Shown here: in pieces, positions 51,296 through 58,397 of the stretch
Layout of the letters: each line of letters begins with the position of its first letter
How positions within the stretch are numbered: the first letter of the stretch is position 1
Origin: Segatella copri
Lineage (GTDB): Bacteria > Bacteroidota > Bacteroidia > Bacteroidales > Bacteroidaceae
Length of the DNA stretch: 64,000 bases
Direction of reading: 5' to 3'
Assembly (NCBI RefSeq): GCF_015074785.1
Contig: NZ_CP042464.1
Location: forward strand, 930,001-994,000
The notes under the pieces: model-generated
Database searches by the model: none
What the model was told of the DNA's origin: nothing
Seen by the model: only the letters and a program-made list of their open reading frames with translations
Made by a program: the position numbers and the translations under genes

Positions 51296-52342
51296 TTATC
51301 TTATATGTTGTAATCTAAATATTTCTTTCTGCTTTTCTATTTCTTCCTTAAGTTGCTGTTCTGTAGGGAGATATGTAAGATATTTTGAAGCAAATAATTG
51401 CTTGCTGTCGTGCAAGATGGAAAATCTTGCGATATCCTGGCTGGTTTCCGAACAGAGTAGTATGCCGATGGTCGGATTGTCGCCTTCCGTGCGTTTCAGT
51501 TCATCATACATTCTTACATACATATCCATTTGTCCTACGTCCTGATGGGTGATCTTGGTCGTCTTCAGGTCAATCAGTACAAAACATTTCATCAGGTAAT
51601 TGTAGAATACCAGGTCTATGTAGTAGTCCTGGGTATCGGTGATGATGTGCTGCTGTCGCTCTACGAAGGCATAGCCTTTGCCCATCTCCATCAGAAATTT
51701 CTGAAGATGGGTGATGATTGCACTCTCCAGTTCGCTTTCCGAGAAGCTCATGTCTCGGGATAAGCCCAAGAATTCTGTCACCATTGGCGACTTGATGAAC
51801 ATGGCAGGTGAGTCTGCGTATCCTTTTGTAAGGGTTTTCATCTCGTTCTCTACCTCATCTTTGTGCTCATTGCTGGTTTGCAGGAGTCGATAATAGTATT
51901 GTGAGGCAACATTGCGGTCGAGGGTTCTTGTGCTCCACATTTGCTCTGACGATTCCTTTAAATACCATAGACGAGCTTCTGCATCTGTAACTCTTAGAAT
52001 ACTCTTTAGATGAGTCCAAGTAAGATTTTGCACGCGCGCGTGCAAAATCTCCCAATCAGGAAAATATTGGTATAATTGCTTGAAATAGGCAAGGTTACGA
52101 ACACCATAGCCGGAGCCGAACTCAGTCGTCAACTGCTGAGATATGGACTTGATGAGCTGTATTCCATAATCAGCACGCTGCTTGCCAAGCTGCTCTTCTT
52201 CAACAATACGTTTGCCGATTTCCCAGTTTGAGCGTATCAGGGTTTCGTTGATAGATTGATACGCCTTGTTTCTTGCCCTTGTGATGATGGTTCTGATATC
52301 ATCTATGACATGTGCATCTATATTTATAATATTCTTTTCCAT
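51296..52342 (-). CDS. YhcG-type PDDEXK nuclease (DUF1016)
   Basis: 348 aa. The N-terminal DUF1016 helical part includes ARNKAYQSINETLIRSNWEIGKRIVEEEQ and YGVRNLAYFKQLYQYFPD. The C-terminal nuclease core shows FVERQQHIITDTQDYYIDLVFYNYLMKCFVLIDLKT: Asp in YYIDLVF and DLK for the PD-(D/E)XK fold (residues ~232-265). YhcG-family proteins often sit beside type I restriction-modification genes or other mobile DNA; here it stands alone, with no hsd genes. Its transcript starts about 200 nt upstream and contains a palindromic repeat element. Confidence 0.87.
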   Translation of the reverse strand: MEKNIINIDAHVIDDIRTIITRARNKAYQSINETLIRSNWEIGKRIVEEEQLGKQRADYGIQLIKSISQQLTTEFGSGYGVRNLAYFKQLYQYFPDWEILHARVQNLTWTHLKSILRVTDAEARLWYLKESSEQMWSTRTLDRNVASQYYYRLLQTSNEHKDEVENEMKTLTKGYADSPAMFIKSPMVTEFLGLSRDMSFSESELESAIITHLQKFLMEMGKGYAFVERQQHIITDTQDYYIDLVFYNYLMKCFVLIDLKTTKITHQDVGQMDMYVRMYDELKRTEGDNPTIGILLCSETSQDIARFSILHDSKQLFASKYLTYLPTEQQLKEEIEKQKEIFRLQHIR

Positions 52343-52387
52343 CTATATATTTTTTCATTTATTCAAGTTTCGTAAGTTTTGTCCCAT

Positions 52388-52510
52388 ACGCCCTGAACCA
52401 ACGGTCACCGGCCGAAGGGAATTGAAAATCGCTGGCCGAAGGGTAAAGCAAAGGTAAAGGGCAGAAGCCCCTAGCCCAGGGCTAGGAGCTTTTAGGCCTT
52501 CAACCCGTAC
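52388..52510. repeat. Degenerate copy of the palindromic (REP-like) element
   Basis: It contains CGCCCTGAA, AAGGGCAGAAGC, the palindrome CTAGCCCAGGGCTAG (52471-52485) and GAGCTTTTAGGCCTTCAACCC, all related to the units at 8118-8309. The central core of the fuller copy is missing. It lies inside the predicted 5' leader of the YhcG-type gene. Confidence 0.7.
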
Positions 52511-52548
52511 TTGAACCACATACGAAAGTTCAATTATTAATTTTAAGG

Positions 52549-52579
52549 CAAAGATAATAAAAAAAAGGAAAATGAGCAA
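52549..52579 (-). promoter_or_regulatory. Promoter of the YhcG-type nuclease gene
   Basis: Minus strand TTG (52579-52577), 20-bp gap, TATCTTTG (52556-52549). Predicted leader about 200 nt, holding the palindromic repeat. Confidence 0.75.
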
Positions 52580-52663
52580 AAAAATGATGATTTTTTACTC
52601 ATTTCCCTTTAACTTTCTTTGTAAATCCTTAATGACCTTAATGACCGGATTTCTCAGTTTCCT

Positions 52664-52759
52664 TTATCCCATGCAGCTCGTTACTCCGAGCGTAGTAGCG
52701 ATAGCGGTCAGAATGCTGATGGCTATCTGAAGAATTGTTTTCCAAGTGTTCGCTTTCAT
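52664..52759 (-). CDS. Smalltalk-type small protein
   Basis: 31 aa, beginning MKANTWKTILQIAI and ending in GVTSCMG. It is mostly one hydrophobic helix ending in a Cys. This matches the smalltalk family of Bacteroidota, which lies beside HU-like DNA-binding genes. Here too it follows an HU-like gene on the same strand (98-bp gap). Function is unknown; the hydrophobic helix and terminal Ser-Cys suggest membrane insertion. It is too short for most gene finders. Confidence 0.85.
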   Translation of the reverse strand: MKANTWKTILQIAISILTAIATTLGVTSCMG

Positions 52760-52766
52760 TTTTTTT

Positions 52767-52797
52767 GAATGTTGAATGTTGAGTGTTGAATGTTGAC
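52767..52797. repeat. Tandem GAATGTT-type heptamers
   Basis: Four consecutive 7-bp units (GAATGTT, GAATGTT, GAGTGTT, GAATGTT) between the HU-like and smalltalk genes, followed by a hairpin-forming stretch (52813-52854, GGATAG..CTATCC). Confidence 0.75.
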
Positions 52798-52857
52798 TTT
52801 TTTGGGGGGCGGATAGGCTGGGCTAGGGGCTAGCACCCTAGCCAGTCTATCCTTGGG

Positions 52858-53532
52858 CTATTCAAGGCCGTCGCCAGTATCGTCCTTGCCGGTAGTACCG
52901 CCGCCTGATTCAGAGCCTTGGCCTTCGCTGCCGGTCTGACCGGTGTTTGAGCCGCCTGGGGTAGAAGCGCCTGGCGTATTATCCGGAGTGGTTGGCGCGT
53001 TGAGGTCAACGCTGGTCTTACCCTCCTTAATCGCCTTGATAACGGCTGCCTGAGCACTGCGGCTGGCTACGAGGTTGAACTCGGCGTCATCGCGAAGGTT
53101 CTTGAACTCCTGACCTGGCTCCCACTGAACCTTCACACCGGTGATGTTCTGCGAGGTGAACTTGTCGGCATCCTCAGCACCCTTCGAGGTGAGAAGGAGA
53201 GAGAAATCACCGAGGTCGCCCAGACGAATCTTCTTGCCCTCAAGCAACATCTCACGCATGCAGTCTACGGCGATGTAGAGGATGGCGCTGATGTCGGCTC
53301 TCGAATAAACACTGCCATGAGAGGTGATGTGCTTGGCAAACTTCTCGATGGTCATGATGTCGGTGTACTGTGAGATGGCGAAAGCATTCTGCTTCTCAGT
53401 CTTCACGAGTTCCAGGTCCTTTGGGTCAGGGGTAGTACCTTCCTTCTTCGCCTGGTTGATGCGTGATTTAGCCTGGTTGATTTCCAGAAGATTTGCGTTC
53501 ACGCTACGCATTACGATGCTGTAATTAATCAT
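52858..53532 (-). CDS. HU-family DNA-binding protein with disordered tail
   Basis: 224 aa. The HU-like core covers about residues 1-165: MINYSIVMRSVNANLL at the start, a strand-helix region (FAKHITSHGSVYSRADISAILYIAVDCMREMLLEGKKIRLGDLGDFSLLL) and ITGVKVQWEPGQEFKNLRDDAEF. The last ~45 residues are Gly/Ser/Thr/Pro-rich and disordered. Bacteroidota HU-like proteins of this length occur with smalltalk and often an N-acetylmuramoyl-L-alanine amidase; no amidase is seen here. The promoter is strong, with a ~165-nt structured leader. A chromosome-binding or phage/defence-linked role is speculative. Confidence 0.85.
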   Translation of the reverse strand: MINYSIVMRSVNANLLEINQAKSRINQAKKEGTTPDPKDLELVKTEKQNAFAISQYTDIMTIEKFAKHITSHGSVYSRADISAILYIAVDCMREMLLEGKKIRLGDLGDFSLLLTSKGAEDADKFTSQNITGVKVQWEPGQEFKNLRDDAEFNLVASRSAQAAVIKAIKEGKTSVDLNAPTTPDNTPGASTPGGSNTGQTGSEGQGSESGGGTTGKDDTGDGLE

Positions 53533-53705
53533 AGTCGTTTGTAGTATGTTTAGAGTCCTTTGTTTTGCAACTCCCCAGAACGCCCCGTTCCTGCCGTTTT
53601 CGGGGTCTTCATTGATGACCGGCGCCTGCCATCATTTATGACCCGTGTTGGTCTTAATAGAAGACCGCCTTCAGGCACCTAAGGCATTTCCTTCGATTGC
53701 TGGTG

Positions 53706-53736
53706 CAAAGATACGAATAAATCTGGTATCTACCAA
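53706..53736 (-). promoter_or_regulatory. Promoter of the HU-like gene
   Basis: Minus strand TTG (53736-53734), 20-bp gap, TATCTTTG (53713-53706). The leader of ~165 nt before the start codon at 53532 contains GC-rich hairpins (for example around 53576-53602). Confidence 0.8.
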
Positions 53737-53906
53737 ATTTAGACATGTGATAAGGAGCGATTTTCAGCAAACTTACAATTTGAAAGTTGGTTCTAAATAC
53801 AAACTCTATGTTTCATGTGGCGCATCTCTATGTTTTCGCGGTATAGAAGCTGTGTTTTTGCTGTAAAAACAGCATATTACAAAGTAATAACCTATTTACA
53901 GGAAAC

Positions 53907-54074
53907 GTGTTCAGTATTCAGTATTCAGTTTTTTTCGCTGTTGTTACCACTCTCTGTAAAGATAGTATATTATATATATAATAATATATATATAATATAA
54001 AATAATTACTTACAATTTATAACCATGAAAAAGGTAACTATCGCGAAAAAAACTGAATACTGAATACTGAACAC
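53907..54074. repeat. 32-bp perfect inverted repeat around an AT-rich core
   Basis: The arm 53907-53938 starts GTGTTCAGTATTCAGTATTC and contains three CAGTATT-like units. It is perfectly complementary to 54043-54074. The 104-bp centre is nearly pure A/T (long TATA runs at 53965-54000), and a smaller GTTACC/GGTAAC pair lies just inside the arms. It carries a 12-codon ORF starting at 54024 (MKKVTIAKKTEY) that ends inside the right arm. No gene lies here. It marks the left border of the accessory locus. Confidence 0.85.
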
Positions 54075-54141
54075 CCTTTAGGCACTAATTAGTTTACTCC
54101 GCAAGGGGTATTCCATTCGGGATGTGGCAAAAGTTAAGTGG

Positions 54142-54353
54142 AAGGGGCGTGAGTATGGTGCAACGAGTTAAGCGATTAAAAATACACAATCATAGCAATA
54201 AAACTATTAATTTTACGTTCTTTTCAAAAAAGGGGTTGTGCAATAGTGGCTTAAAGGCTAAAAGCACTACCTTTGAATGCAGTTAAATATGGTAATGTTC
54301 AAAGTCACAATTTGTGATTTTGGAAAAATGAATATAAATATGACAGATAAAAT
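54142..54353 (+). repeat. Promoter-bearing intergenic module, copy 1
   Basis: About 212 bp nearly identical to 59755-59963 and, in its first 135 bp, similar to 57411-57550. It contains GTGCAACGAGTTAAGCGATT, TTTTACGTTCTTTTCA, GTGGCTTAAAGGCTAAAAGC and the -7 element TACCTTTG (54268-54275). Near its end, TGTTCAAAGTCACAATTTGTG resembles an ORF6N gene segment. Here it is followed not by a lipoprotein gene but by the tail of an ORF6N gene, so the cassette has lost its interior. Confidence 0.85.
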
Positions 54354-54376
54354 AGAAAAAAGGGAGAGCAGCGAAC

Positions 54377-54490
54377 TGTGTATATCACATAGGTGCATCC
54401 ATTAAGGACTTAGGCAAAAAGTGGTTTGGTTTCTCCAAGATGGAGATACTTACACCAGACGAATTGGAGGAAAGAATCAACAGGGAATAA
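54377..54490 (+). pseudogene. C-terminal relic of an ORF6N-domain protein
   Basis: The frame reads CVYHIGASIKDLGKKWFGFS and on to a TAA at 54488-54490. VYHIGASxKDLGKKWF is, in my knowledge of the family, the conserved end of full-length Bacteroidota ORF6N proteins. Nothing of the N-terminal ORF6N domain precedes it; the frame runs straight into module copy 1. The missing N-terminal part of such a protein is found at 61329-61811. Confidence 0.7.
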
Positions 54491-54516
54491 GAAAAAATCA
54501 GAGCTCTCTATTGAGT

Positions 54517-54765
54517 ATGGAAGAACTTTTCAGATATTATTTGGGGAATATTATTATTCTTCGTATCGGTACAGGCTTACGCTATCTATGGCTACGCTTT
54601 GTAAGGCATCGCAAGATTTCTTACCGAACCCTTTATGAAGGTAGTAAATCGAAAAAAACATCAGAATTATCTAATTTTGAGAATGAAATGTCAAATCGGG
54701 CATGGGGATGTGGCTTTATGCTTTTTGTGATATTCTTAATTATATTTTTACGCAGATTTTTATAA
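54517..54765 (+). CDS. Small membrane protein, unrecognised
   Basis: 82 aa from ATG at 54517; the longer frame overlaps the ORF6N relic. The N-terminus MEELFRYYLGNIIILRIGTGLRYLW is amphipathic or aromatic, the middle is basic, and one transmembrane helix ends the protein (GCGFMLFVIFLIIFLRRFL). No family is recognised. It is the first intact small gene of the accessory array. Confidence 0.5.
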   Translation: MEELFRYYLGNIIILRIGTGLRYLWLRFVRHRKISYRTLYEGSKSKKTSELSNFENEMSNRAWGCGFMLFVIFLIIFLRRFL

Positions 54766-54935
54766 TAGACATACAAAAAAAATGATTAATCACAACAAGG
54801 CTGCCTCGGAATGGATGTGGTGAAGAACATTTTGCCATGTAATGCTCATTAAGATAATGGTAAAAACAAAAAGTGAAATGTTTATTTTTGCAAACATTGA
54901 TATGATAAGCACTTTAAATTTGAATTGGAAACAAT

Positions 54936-55349
54936 ATGAAAATTAAAACATTATTTAAAACACTTTTTTGTGCAGGGTTAGTTTTATCTCTTGCTTTATA
55001 TTTGTTATATTTACATGGTAACCAGATCGAAAGAACTCAGAAGTCTATTGTAGATTATCAGTATAATGGATATGAAGAAAAACTTAATTATAAACGTTCA
55101 AATACAATTTTAATAACATATAAATCAAAACAATATGCATTACATACGGGAGATCGAATTTTGGACAAGATAAAGTCAGGGTATTTTCCTAAATTATACT
55201 ATTCTTCTAAAACTGATTATCTTTTTTTTGAAGGAGATTATTTGCCTGTCGGTTATGCCCAAGCAGCTTTAATTTTCACGTTCATCTTTTCAGGTATCGG
55301 AACTTTAATCTGGAGGAAACAACTTGATGATGATATTAGTAAAATGTAA
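54936..55349 (+). CDS. Small two-helix membrane protein, unrecognised
   Basis: 137 aa. An N-terminal helix (FCAGLVLSLALYLLYL, ~11-26), a ~75-residue extracytoplasmic beta-rich region (NTILITYKSKQYALHTGDRILDKIKSGYFPKLYYSS), and a C-terminal helix (AQAALIFTFIFSGIGTLIW, ~107-125). The layout resembles DUF3592-like small membrane proteins, but the match is weak. It is strongly A/T-rich. It is followed by a 50-bp hairpin repeat that recurs 780 bp further on. An immunity-type role is only suggested by the neighbours. Confidence 0.65.
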   Translation: MKIKTLFKTLFCAGLVLSLALYLLYLHGNQIERTQKSIVDYQYNGYEEKLNYKRSNTILITYKSKQYALHTGDRILDKIKSGYFPKLYYSSKTDYLFFEGDYLPVGYAQAALIFTFIFSGIGTLIWRKQLDDDISKM

Positions 55350-55373
55350 AAGTATCCAAGGACTATATTGTTT

Positions 55374-55425
55374 ATTGAAGCGGAATCTCTCCTAATCCGC
55401 TTTTCAATAAAGTATTTGTCTTGTG
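55374..55425 (+). repeat. Hairpin repeat (copy 1), likely terminator
   Basis: ATTGAAGCGGAATCTCTCCT and onward contains the stem AAGCGGA/TCCGCTT followed by TT. A close copy lies at 56157-56211. It stands 25 bp after the two-helix membrane protein gene. Confidence 0.7.
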
Positions 55426-55450
55426 CTATAAAAACTCAACAGCACAATTA

Positions 55451-56008
55451 TTAATTGCAGTTCGACCTCCATATTTTCATTCGATAGTTCAAAGTATTGC
55501 ATATTTCCTTACCCCTCATTGTCAGATTTTGCACGAGGATACTTTCTATTGCTCCTGATACAGACACATTAAATTCCATCATACGTTGGGTTAGACATGA
55601 AGCATTTTCCATCTTACGCATCAAAGTTTTTGTACAATAATCAATGGCTATGTAGTTGTTAGAATATATACTAATTAGGCGAAATTGCTCCACATCTTTA
55701 AAATAGATTGTTCGATATGTTCTCTTGCGCTGTTCGTAAATGTCAAGCCTATCGTCATGGATTATCAAAAATGGTATATGAGTAGTTATGTTATACAAAG
55801 TCATCATAAACATAAGCATTCCGCCACAACCAAAAAACACCATGCTTCCTATACCGCCAAATACTTTTGTTGGCCATGAGGTATTAGCATCATGGAGTAT
55901 GAAATATCCACCTGCAGCAAAAGCGAAACAACCAACAGTCAGAAGAATATTCTTCCAAAGGCTATGGTATATTCGTATCTCTTTTATATTTTTATCGGTT
56001 TGTTTCAT
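55451..56008 (-). CDS. STM3941-like membrane protein
   Basis: 185 aa. Two transmembrane helices near the N-terminus (ILLTVGCFAFAAGGYFIL and MVFFGCGGMLMFMMTLYNI) are followed by a soluble PH-like part (PFLIIHDDRLDIYEQRKRTYRTIYFKDVEQFRLISIYSNNYIAIDY). This is the layout of the STM3941 family, in which two helices precede a domain reading LTIxxDGI...I.W.DI. It is the only minus-strand gene inside the array. Family members frequently occur in variable islands. The function is unknown. Confidence 0.7.
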   Translation of the reverse strand: MKQTDKNIKEIRIYHSLWKNILLTVGCFAFAAGGYFILHDANTSWPTKVFGGIGSMVFFGCGGMLMFMMTLYNITTHIPFLIIHDDRLDIYEQRKRTYRTIYFKDVEQFRLISIYSNNYIAIDYCTKTLMRKMENASCLTQRMMEFNVSVSGAIESILVQNLTMRGKEICNTLNYRMKIWRSNCN

Positions 56009-56156
56009 CTTTTTATATCGCTTTATTGTTATTACATAAAGTACATTATTTAAGCAACAAAGTTTGTACTTTCTTACTATAAGAACGTGTGTAAATTAGA
56101 ATTATTGCAATGCTTGCAATAAAAAGTAGCCAAATTAAACAGAAAGGATATTTTGC

Positions 56157-56211
56157 ATTGAAGCGGAATCCCTCCTAATCCGCCTTTCAAGATAAAGCCT
56201 TTGTCTTGCGC
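56157..56211. repeat. Hairpin repeat (copy 2)
   Basis: Same unit as 55374-55425 with a few changes (ATTGAAGCGGAATCCCTCCT and onward; CTTTGTCTTG near the end). The gene that should precede it on the plus strand is missing, which suggests a deleted cassette. Confidence 0.65.
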
Positions 56212-56306
56212 CCAACCAACGTAGGACAATGGCTTTTCCTTTGTGGGCAGCAGCCAACGGCTTCATCTCCTGTTACGCTTCGCTTCATCTGCACTTTTTT
56301 TGGTGA

Positions 56307-56436
56307 AAACAACCTGAATCAGAAGAAGACCTTCTCGAACACCGTACCGACGGCACCGATGCCTTCGAAACGCTCTATATCGGCTGCGAGAAGTTCCCAC
56401 AGCACGATTTATATCCAATTGCTATTGGTGGAGTAA
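56307..56436 (+). pseudogene. Coding relic ending in the recurring LYPIxxGGV tail
   Basis: After a stop at 56304-56306 the frame encodes KQPESEEDLLEHRTDGTDAF and then ETLYIGCEKFPQHDLYPIAI, continuing GGV, with higher G+C than its surroundings. No start codon precedes it. The end LYPIAIGGV matches nucleotide sequence found directly after the stop codons of both XAC2610-like copies (57204-57240 and 59548-59584, LYPIGVGGVI then stop). It looks like the 3' end of a replaced gene. Identity unknown. Confidence 0.45.
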
Positions 56437-56476
56437 GAAAATTGCTAATTTTTGCAGAAAATAAAAAGAAATTCTG

Positions 56477-56484
56477 TATTTTTG
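56477..56484 (+). promoter_or_regulatory. -7 element of the first XAC2610-like gene
   Basis: TATTTTTG followed by TCGCAATAAAAATAAAA; the equivalent position at the second copy is TATCTTTG (58827-58834). It is 30 bp before the ATG. Confidence 0.5.
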
Positions 56485-56513
56485 TCGCAATAAAAATAAA
56501 AATAAAAAGAAGT

Positions 56514-57206
56514 ATGAAAAAGATAGTTTTTATTCTACTCATTTTTTGTAGTTTTCTTGTTGTATGGGGATGCAATAAGAATAAAACGAAATGTGTTCTA
56601 CAGAAAGAAGCAACTTCTGATTCTTCTATGAGAAGTAATGACGACACTCTAAGCCTTATGATAGAACATGAGGTTGACGATGTTGATTATGGCGTGATTA
56701 TAAAACGTGGCGACAAGACCATTCATCGCTTCGGATACAAATATCCTGAAGATGATGATCTTGTACCAAATGAAGAACGTATTGATAGTTGTCTGTTGAC
56801 TGACTTGAATTTTGACGGTATAAAAGAAGATGTGCTGTTTTATTTGGGTAGCTTTGGTGCTTCTGGCACTAAACATTTTGATGCATGTGTTTGGAATCCT
56901 AATACTGAGCATTATGACAAAATTGAAGAATTCAAAGATATTCCAAACCCCAAAATCAGCGACAAATACAAGTGTATTCTTTCAAAAGTGCATGTTTCTT
57001 CCGCAGAGAACGAATATGCAAAATATGTATGCACCAATGGACATCTCATTAAGGTTGCCGAATTGAGACAATATTGGAAAGGGAACATTTATCCAGAGCG
57101 AGACAGGGCTGTTTATGAAGAGCATTTTATTAAAGCTAATGTTTGGAAGAGAAACTTGAAACTAAATCAAATTAGCGATTTCTGGAAACCGGTCGTACCG
57201 TTTTGA
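56514..57206 (+). CDS. XAC2610-like lipoprotein, copy A (putative immunity protein)
   Basis: 230 aa from ATG at 56514 (MKKIVFILLIFCSFLVVWGC, lipobox, Cys20); the upstream extension in the longer frame is leader sequence. The mature domain has LTDLNFDGIKEDVLFYLGSFGASG (residues ~98-121) then FDACVWNPNTEHYDKIEEF, the D-x-N-F-D-G strand-loop pattern of XAC2610-like proteins. XAC2610 of Xanthomonas protects against a peptidoglycan-cleaving effector, which suggests periplasmic immunity here; that is inference. It is ~97-98% identical in DNA to 58858-59550, with changes clustered around residues 122-135. Confidence 0.72.
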   Translation: MKKIVFILLIFCSFLVVWGCNKNKTKCVLQKEATSDSSMRSNDDTLSLMIEHEVDDVDYGVIIKRGDKTIHRFGYKYPEDDDLVPNEERIDSCLLTDLNFDGIKEDVLFYLGSFGASGTKHFDACVWNPNTEHYDKIEEFKDIPNPKISDKYKCILSKVHVSSAENEYAKYVCTNGHLIKVAELRQYWKGNIYPERDRAVYEEHFIKANVWKRNLKLNQISDFWKPVVPF

Positions 57207-57244
57207 TTATATCCAATTGGAGTTGGTGGGGTCATATAAAAATA

Positions 57245-57295
57245 AAAGGAATTATGGGCAAATATTGCTTTCCATAATTCCTTTCTAATATTTTT
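57245..57295 (+). terminator. Terminator after XAC2610-like copy A
   Basis: Stem GGAATTATGG (57248-57257) / CCATAATTCC (57272-57281) followed by a T-rich run. The same structure recurs after copy B at 59592-59625. Confidence 0.85.
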
Positions 57296-57301
57296 TCTTT
57301 T

Positions 57302-57408
57302 TAATGAGTTGTAGATATTACCTTTTTCCCAGACAAATCATATATCTGTTCTTCCTTTTGTGGACTTATTGTAATGTTATTGACTCCTGTTGTCGGGAAA
57401 TCATCCGT
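57302..57408 (-). pseudogene. C-terminal tail relic of an exported-type protein, copy 1
   Basis: The minus strand reads DDFPTTGVNNITISPQKEEQ then IYDLSGKKVISTTH and a stop (57304-57302), starting right after an in-frame TAA. The IYDLSGKKV element resembles the conserved C-terminal IYNLxGQRV motif at the ends of many Prevotella surface proteins. The rest of the gene is absent. An almost identical relic lies at 59647-59752. Confidence 0.55.
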
Positions 57409-57410
57409 TT

Positions 57411-57550
57411 AAGGGGTAAATACGGTACAACGAGTGAAACGATTAATAAAAGTACAATCATCGCAATAATACTATTGATTTTACGTTCTTTTCAAAGAAA
57501 GGGGTTGTGTGATAGTGGCTTAAAGGCTAAAAGCACTACCTTTGCATACA
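57411..57550 (+). repeat. Promoter-bearing intergenic module, copy 2
   Basis: Shares with copies 1 and 3 the core GATTTTACGTTCTTTTCA and GTGGCTTAAAGGCTAAAAGC, then CACTACCTTTG, but is more divergent (GTACAACGAGTGAAACGATT) and stops after the -7 element TACCTTTG (57537-57544). It precedes the third XAC2610-like gene. Confidence 0.85.
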
Positions 57551-57595
57551 ATAATAAAAATTAACGCAATGAAATGATCAAAATATTTAAAGACA

Positions 57596-58219
57596 ATGAA
57601 AAGAATTATCGATAGTACATTAGTAATACTTTCTTTGATGTTGATCTTCGGTTGCAAGGAAAGTAAGGTGGGGCAGGGAAACCCTACCAAAGACAGCATG
57701 TCTATTGACACCGATAGTGTGATTTCGGGCAAAGTTTTTAACAAGCAAGATATTGCATCGGAAGATACGCTTAACGCTGTTATAAGAACACAATCTCCCA
57801 AGTCCAAGGATTTCGATTTTGAAGTATTTATTATGCGAGGGGAGAAAACTGTACAAATTATACCTTTCTCTTATCCGAAGGACGATACTTTTGACCCAAA
57901 TGGTGGCCGGAAGGATAGCTGTCTGATGGCTGATGTGACGTTTGATGGCAATAAAGATCTGTTGGTATATTTGGGACAATTCGGAAATCAAGGTGTGGAA
58001 TATTGGGATGCTTATGTCTGGAATGAAGTCAAGCAGAAGTTCTTGTTTGTTCCATCATTCCATGATATTCCCAATCCTACGCTTAACAAAAAAGAAAAGA
58101 TTATAGAATCTTTCAGCCGTGGTTCTGCCGTTGATTATGAGTTTGGAAAATGGAAGTTCGAGAAAGGAGTGTTTGTACAAAAAGAACTTCTGTCACACCC
58201 TCCGAGAGAGTGTGAGTAG
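57596..58219 (+). CDS. XAC2610-like lipoprotein, divergent paralogue
   Basis: 207 aa with lipobox LMLIFGC (Cys20) and a Ser/Thr/Asp-rich linker to ~residue 70. The domain repeats the paralogue pattern MADVTFDGNKDLLVYLGQFG, then WDAYVWNEVKQKFLFVPSF and HDIPNPTLNKKEKI, aligning directly with the two near-identical copies. A third member in 3 kb points to repeated duplication. It uses module copy 2 as its promoter region, with a 52-bp leader. A palindrome at 58326-58351 (GATAGG-GAACGCA/TGCGTTC-CTATC) may terminate it. Periplasmic inhibitor/immunity function is inferred. Confidence 0.7.
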   Translation: MKRIIDSTLVILSLMLIFGCKESKVGQGNPTKDSMSIDTDSVISGKVFNKQDIASEDTLNAVIRTQSPKSKDFDFEVFIMRGEKTVQIIPFSYPKDDTFDPNGGRKDSCLMADVTFDGNKDLLVYLGQFGNQGVEYWDAYVWNEVKQKFLFVPSFHDIPNPTLNKKEKIIESFSRGSAVDYEFGKWKFEKGVFVQKELLSHPPRECE

Positions 58220-58325
58220 TGTTATTCTCCGTTCATCACCACTTCATGGCCTCCTTGGGAAGCAACAACTTCGTGCTTTCTCTAAAGGTATGGATTCAAA
58301 AAACAGACGCAACAAGTGATAAAAA

Positions 58326-58353
58326 GATAGGGAACGCAGTGCGTTCCTATCTT
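58326..58353 (+). terminator. Hairpin after the divergent XAC2610-like gene
   Basis: Near-perfect palindrome GATAGGGAACGCA / TGCGTTCCTATC with one bulged base. The downstream T run is short, so termination is only likely. Confidence 0.5.
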
Positions 58354-58397
58354 CGTTTCTATTACTTGCCGATGCAGACAGTGAAGGAAATACACGC

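Noticed and set aside
51296..52342. Part of a type I restriction-modification system
   Set aside because: YhcG-type nucleases often neighbour hsd genes, but none is present here.
54024..54062. 12-codon ORF MKKVTIAKKTEY inside the inverted repeat
   Set aside because: Too short to support as a gene; at best the broken start of one lost when the repeat formed.
53907..54074. CRISPR-like array
   Set aside because: The CAGTATT units are inverted arms without spacers; no cas genes are in the window and no regular repeat-spacer pattern exists anywhere.
56206..56436. 76-codon plus-strand ORF
   Set aside because: A different frame of the same stretch gives the more protein-like relic ending LYPIAIGGV.
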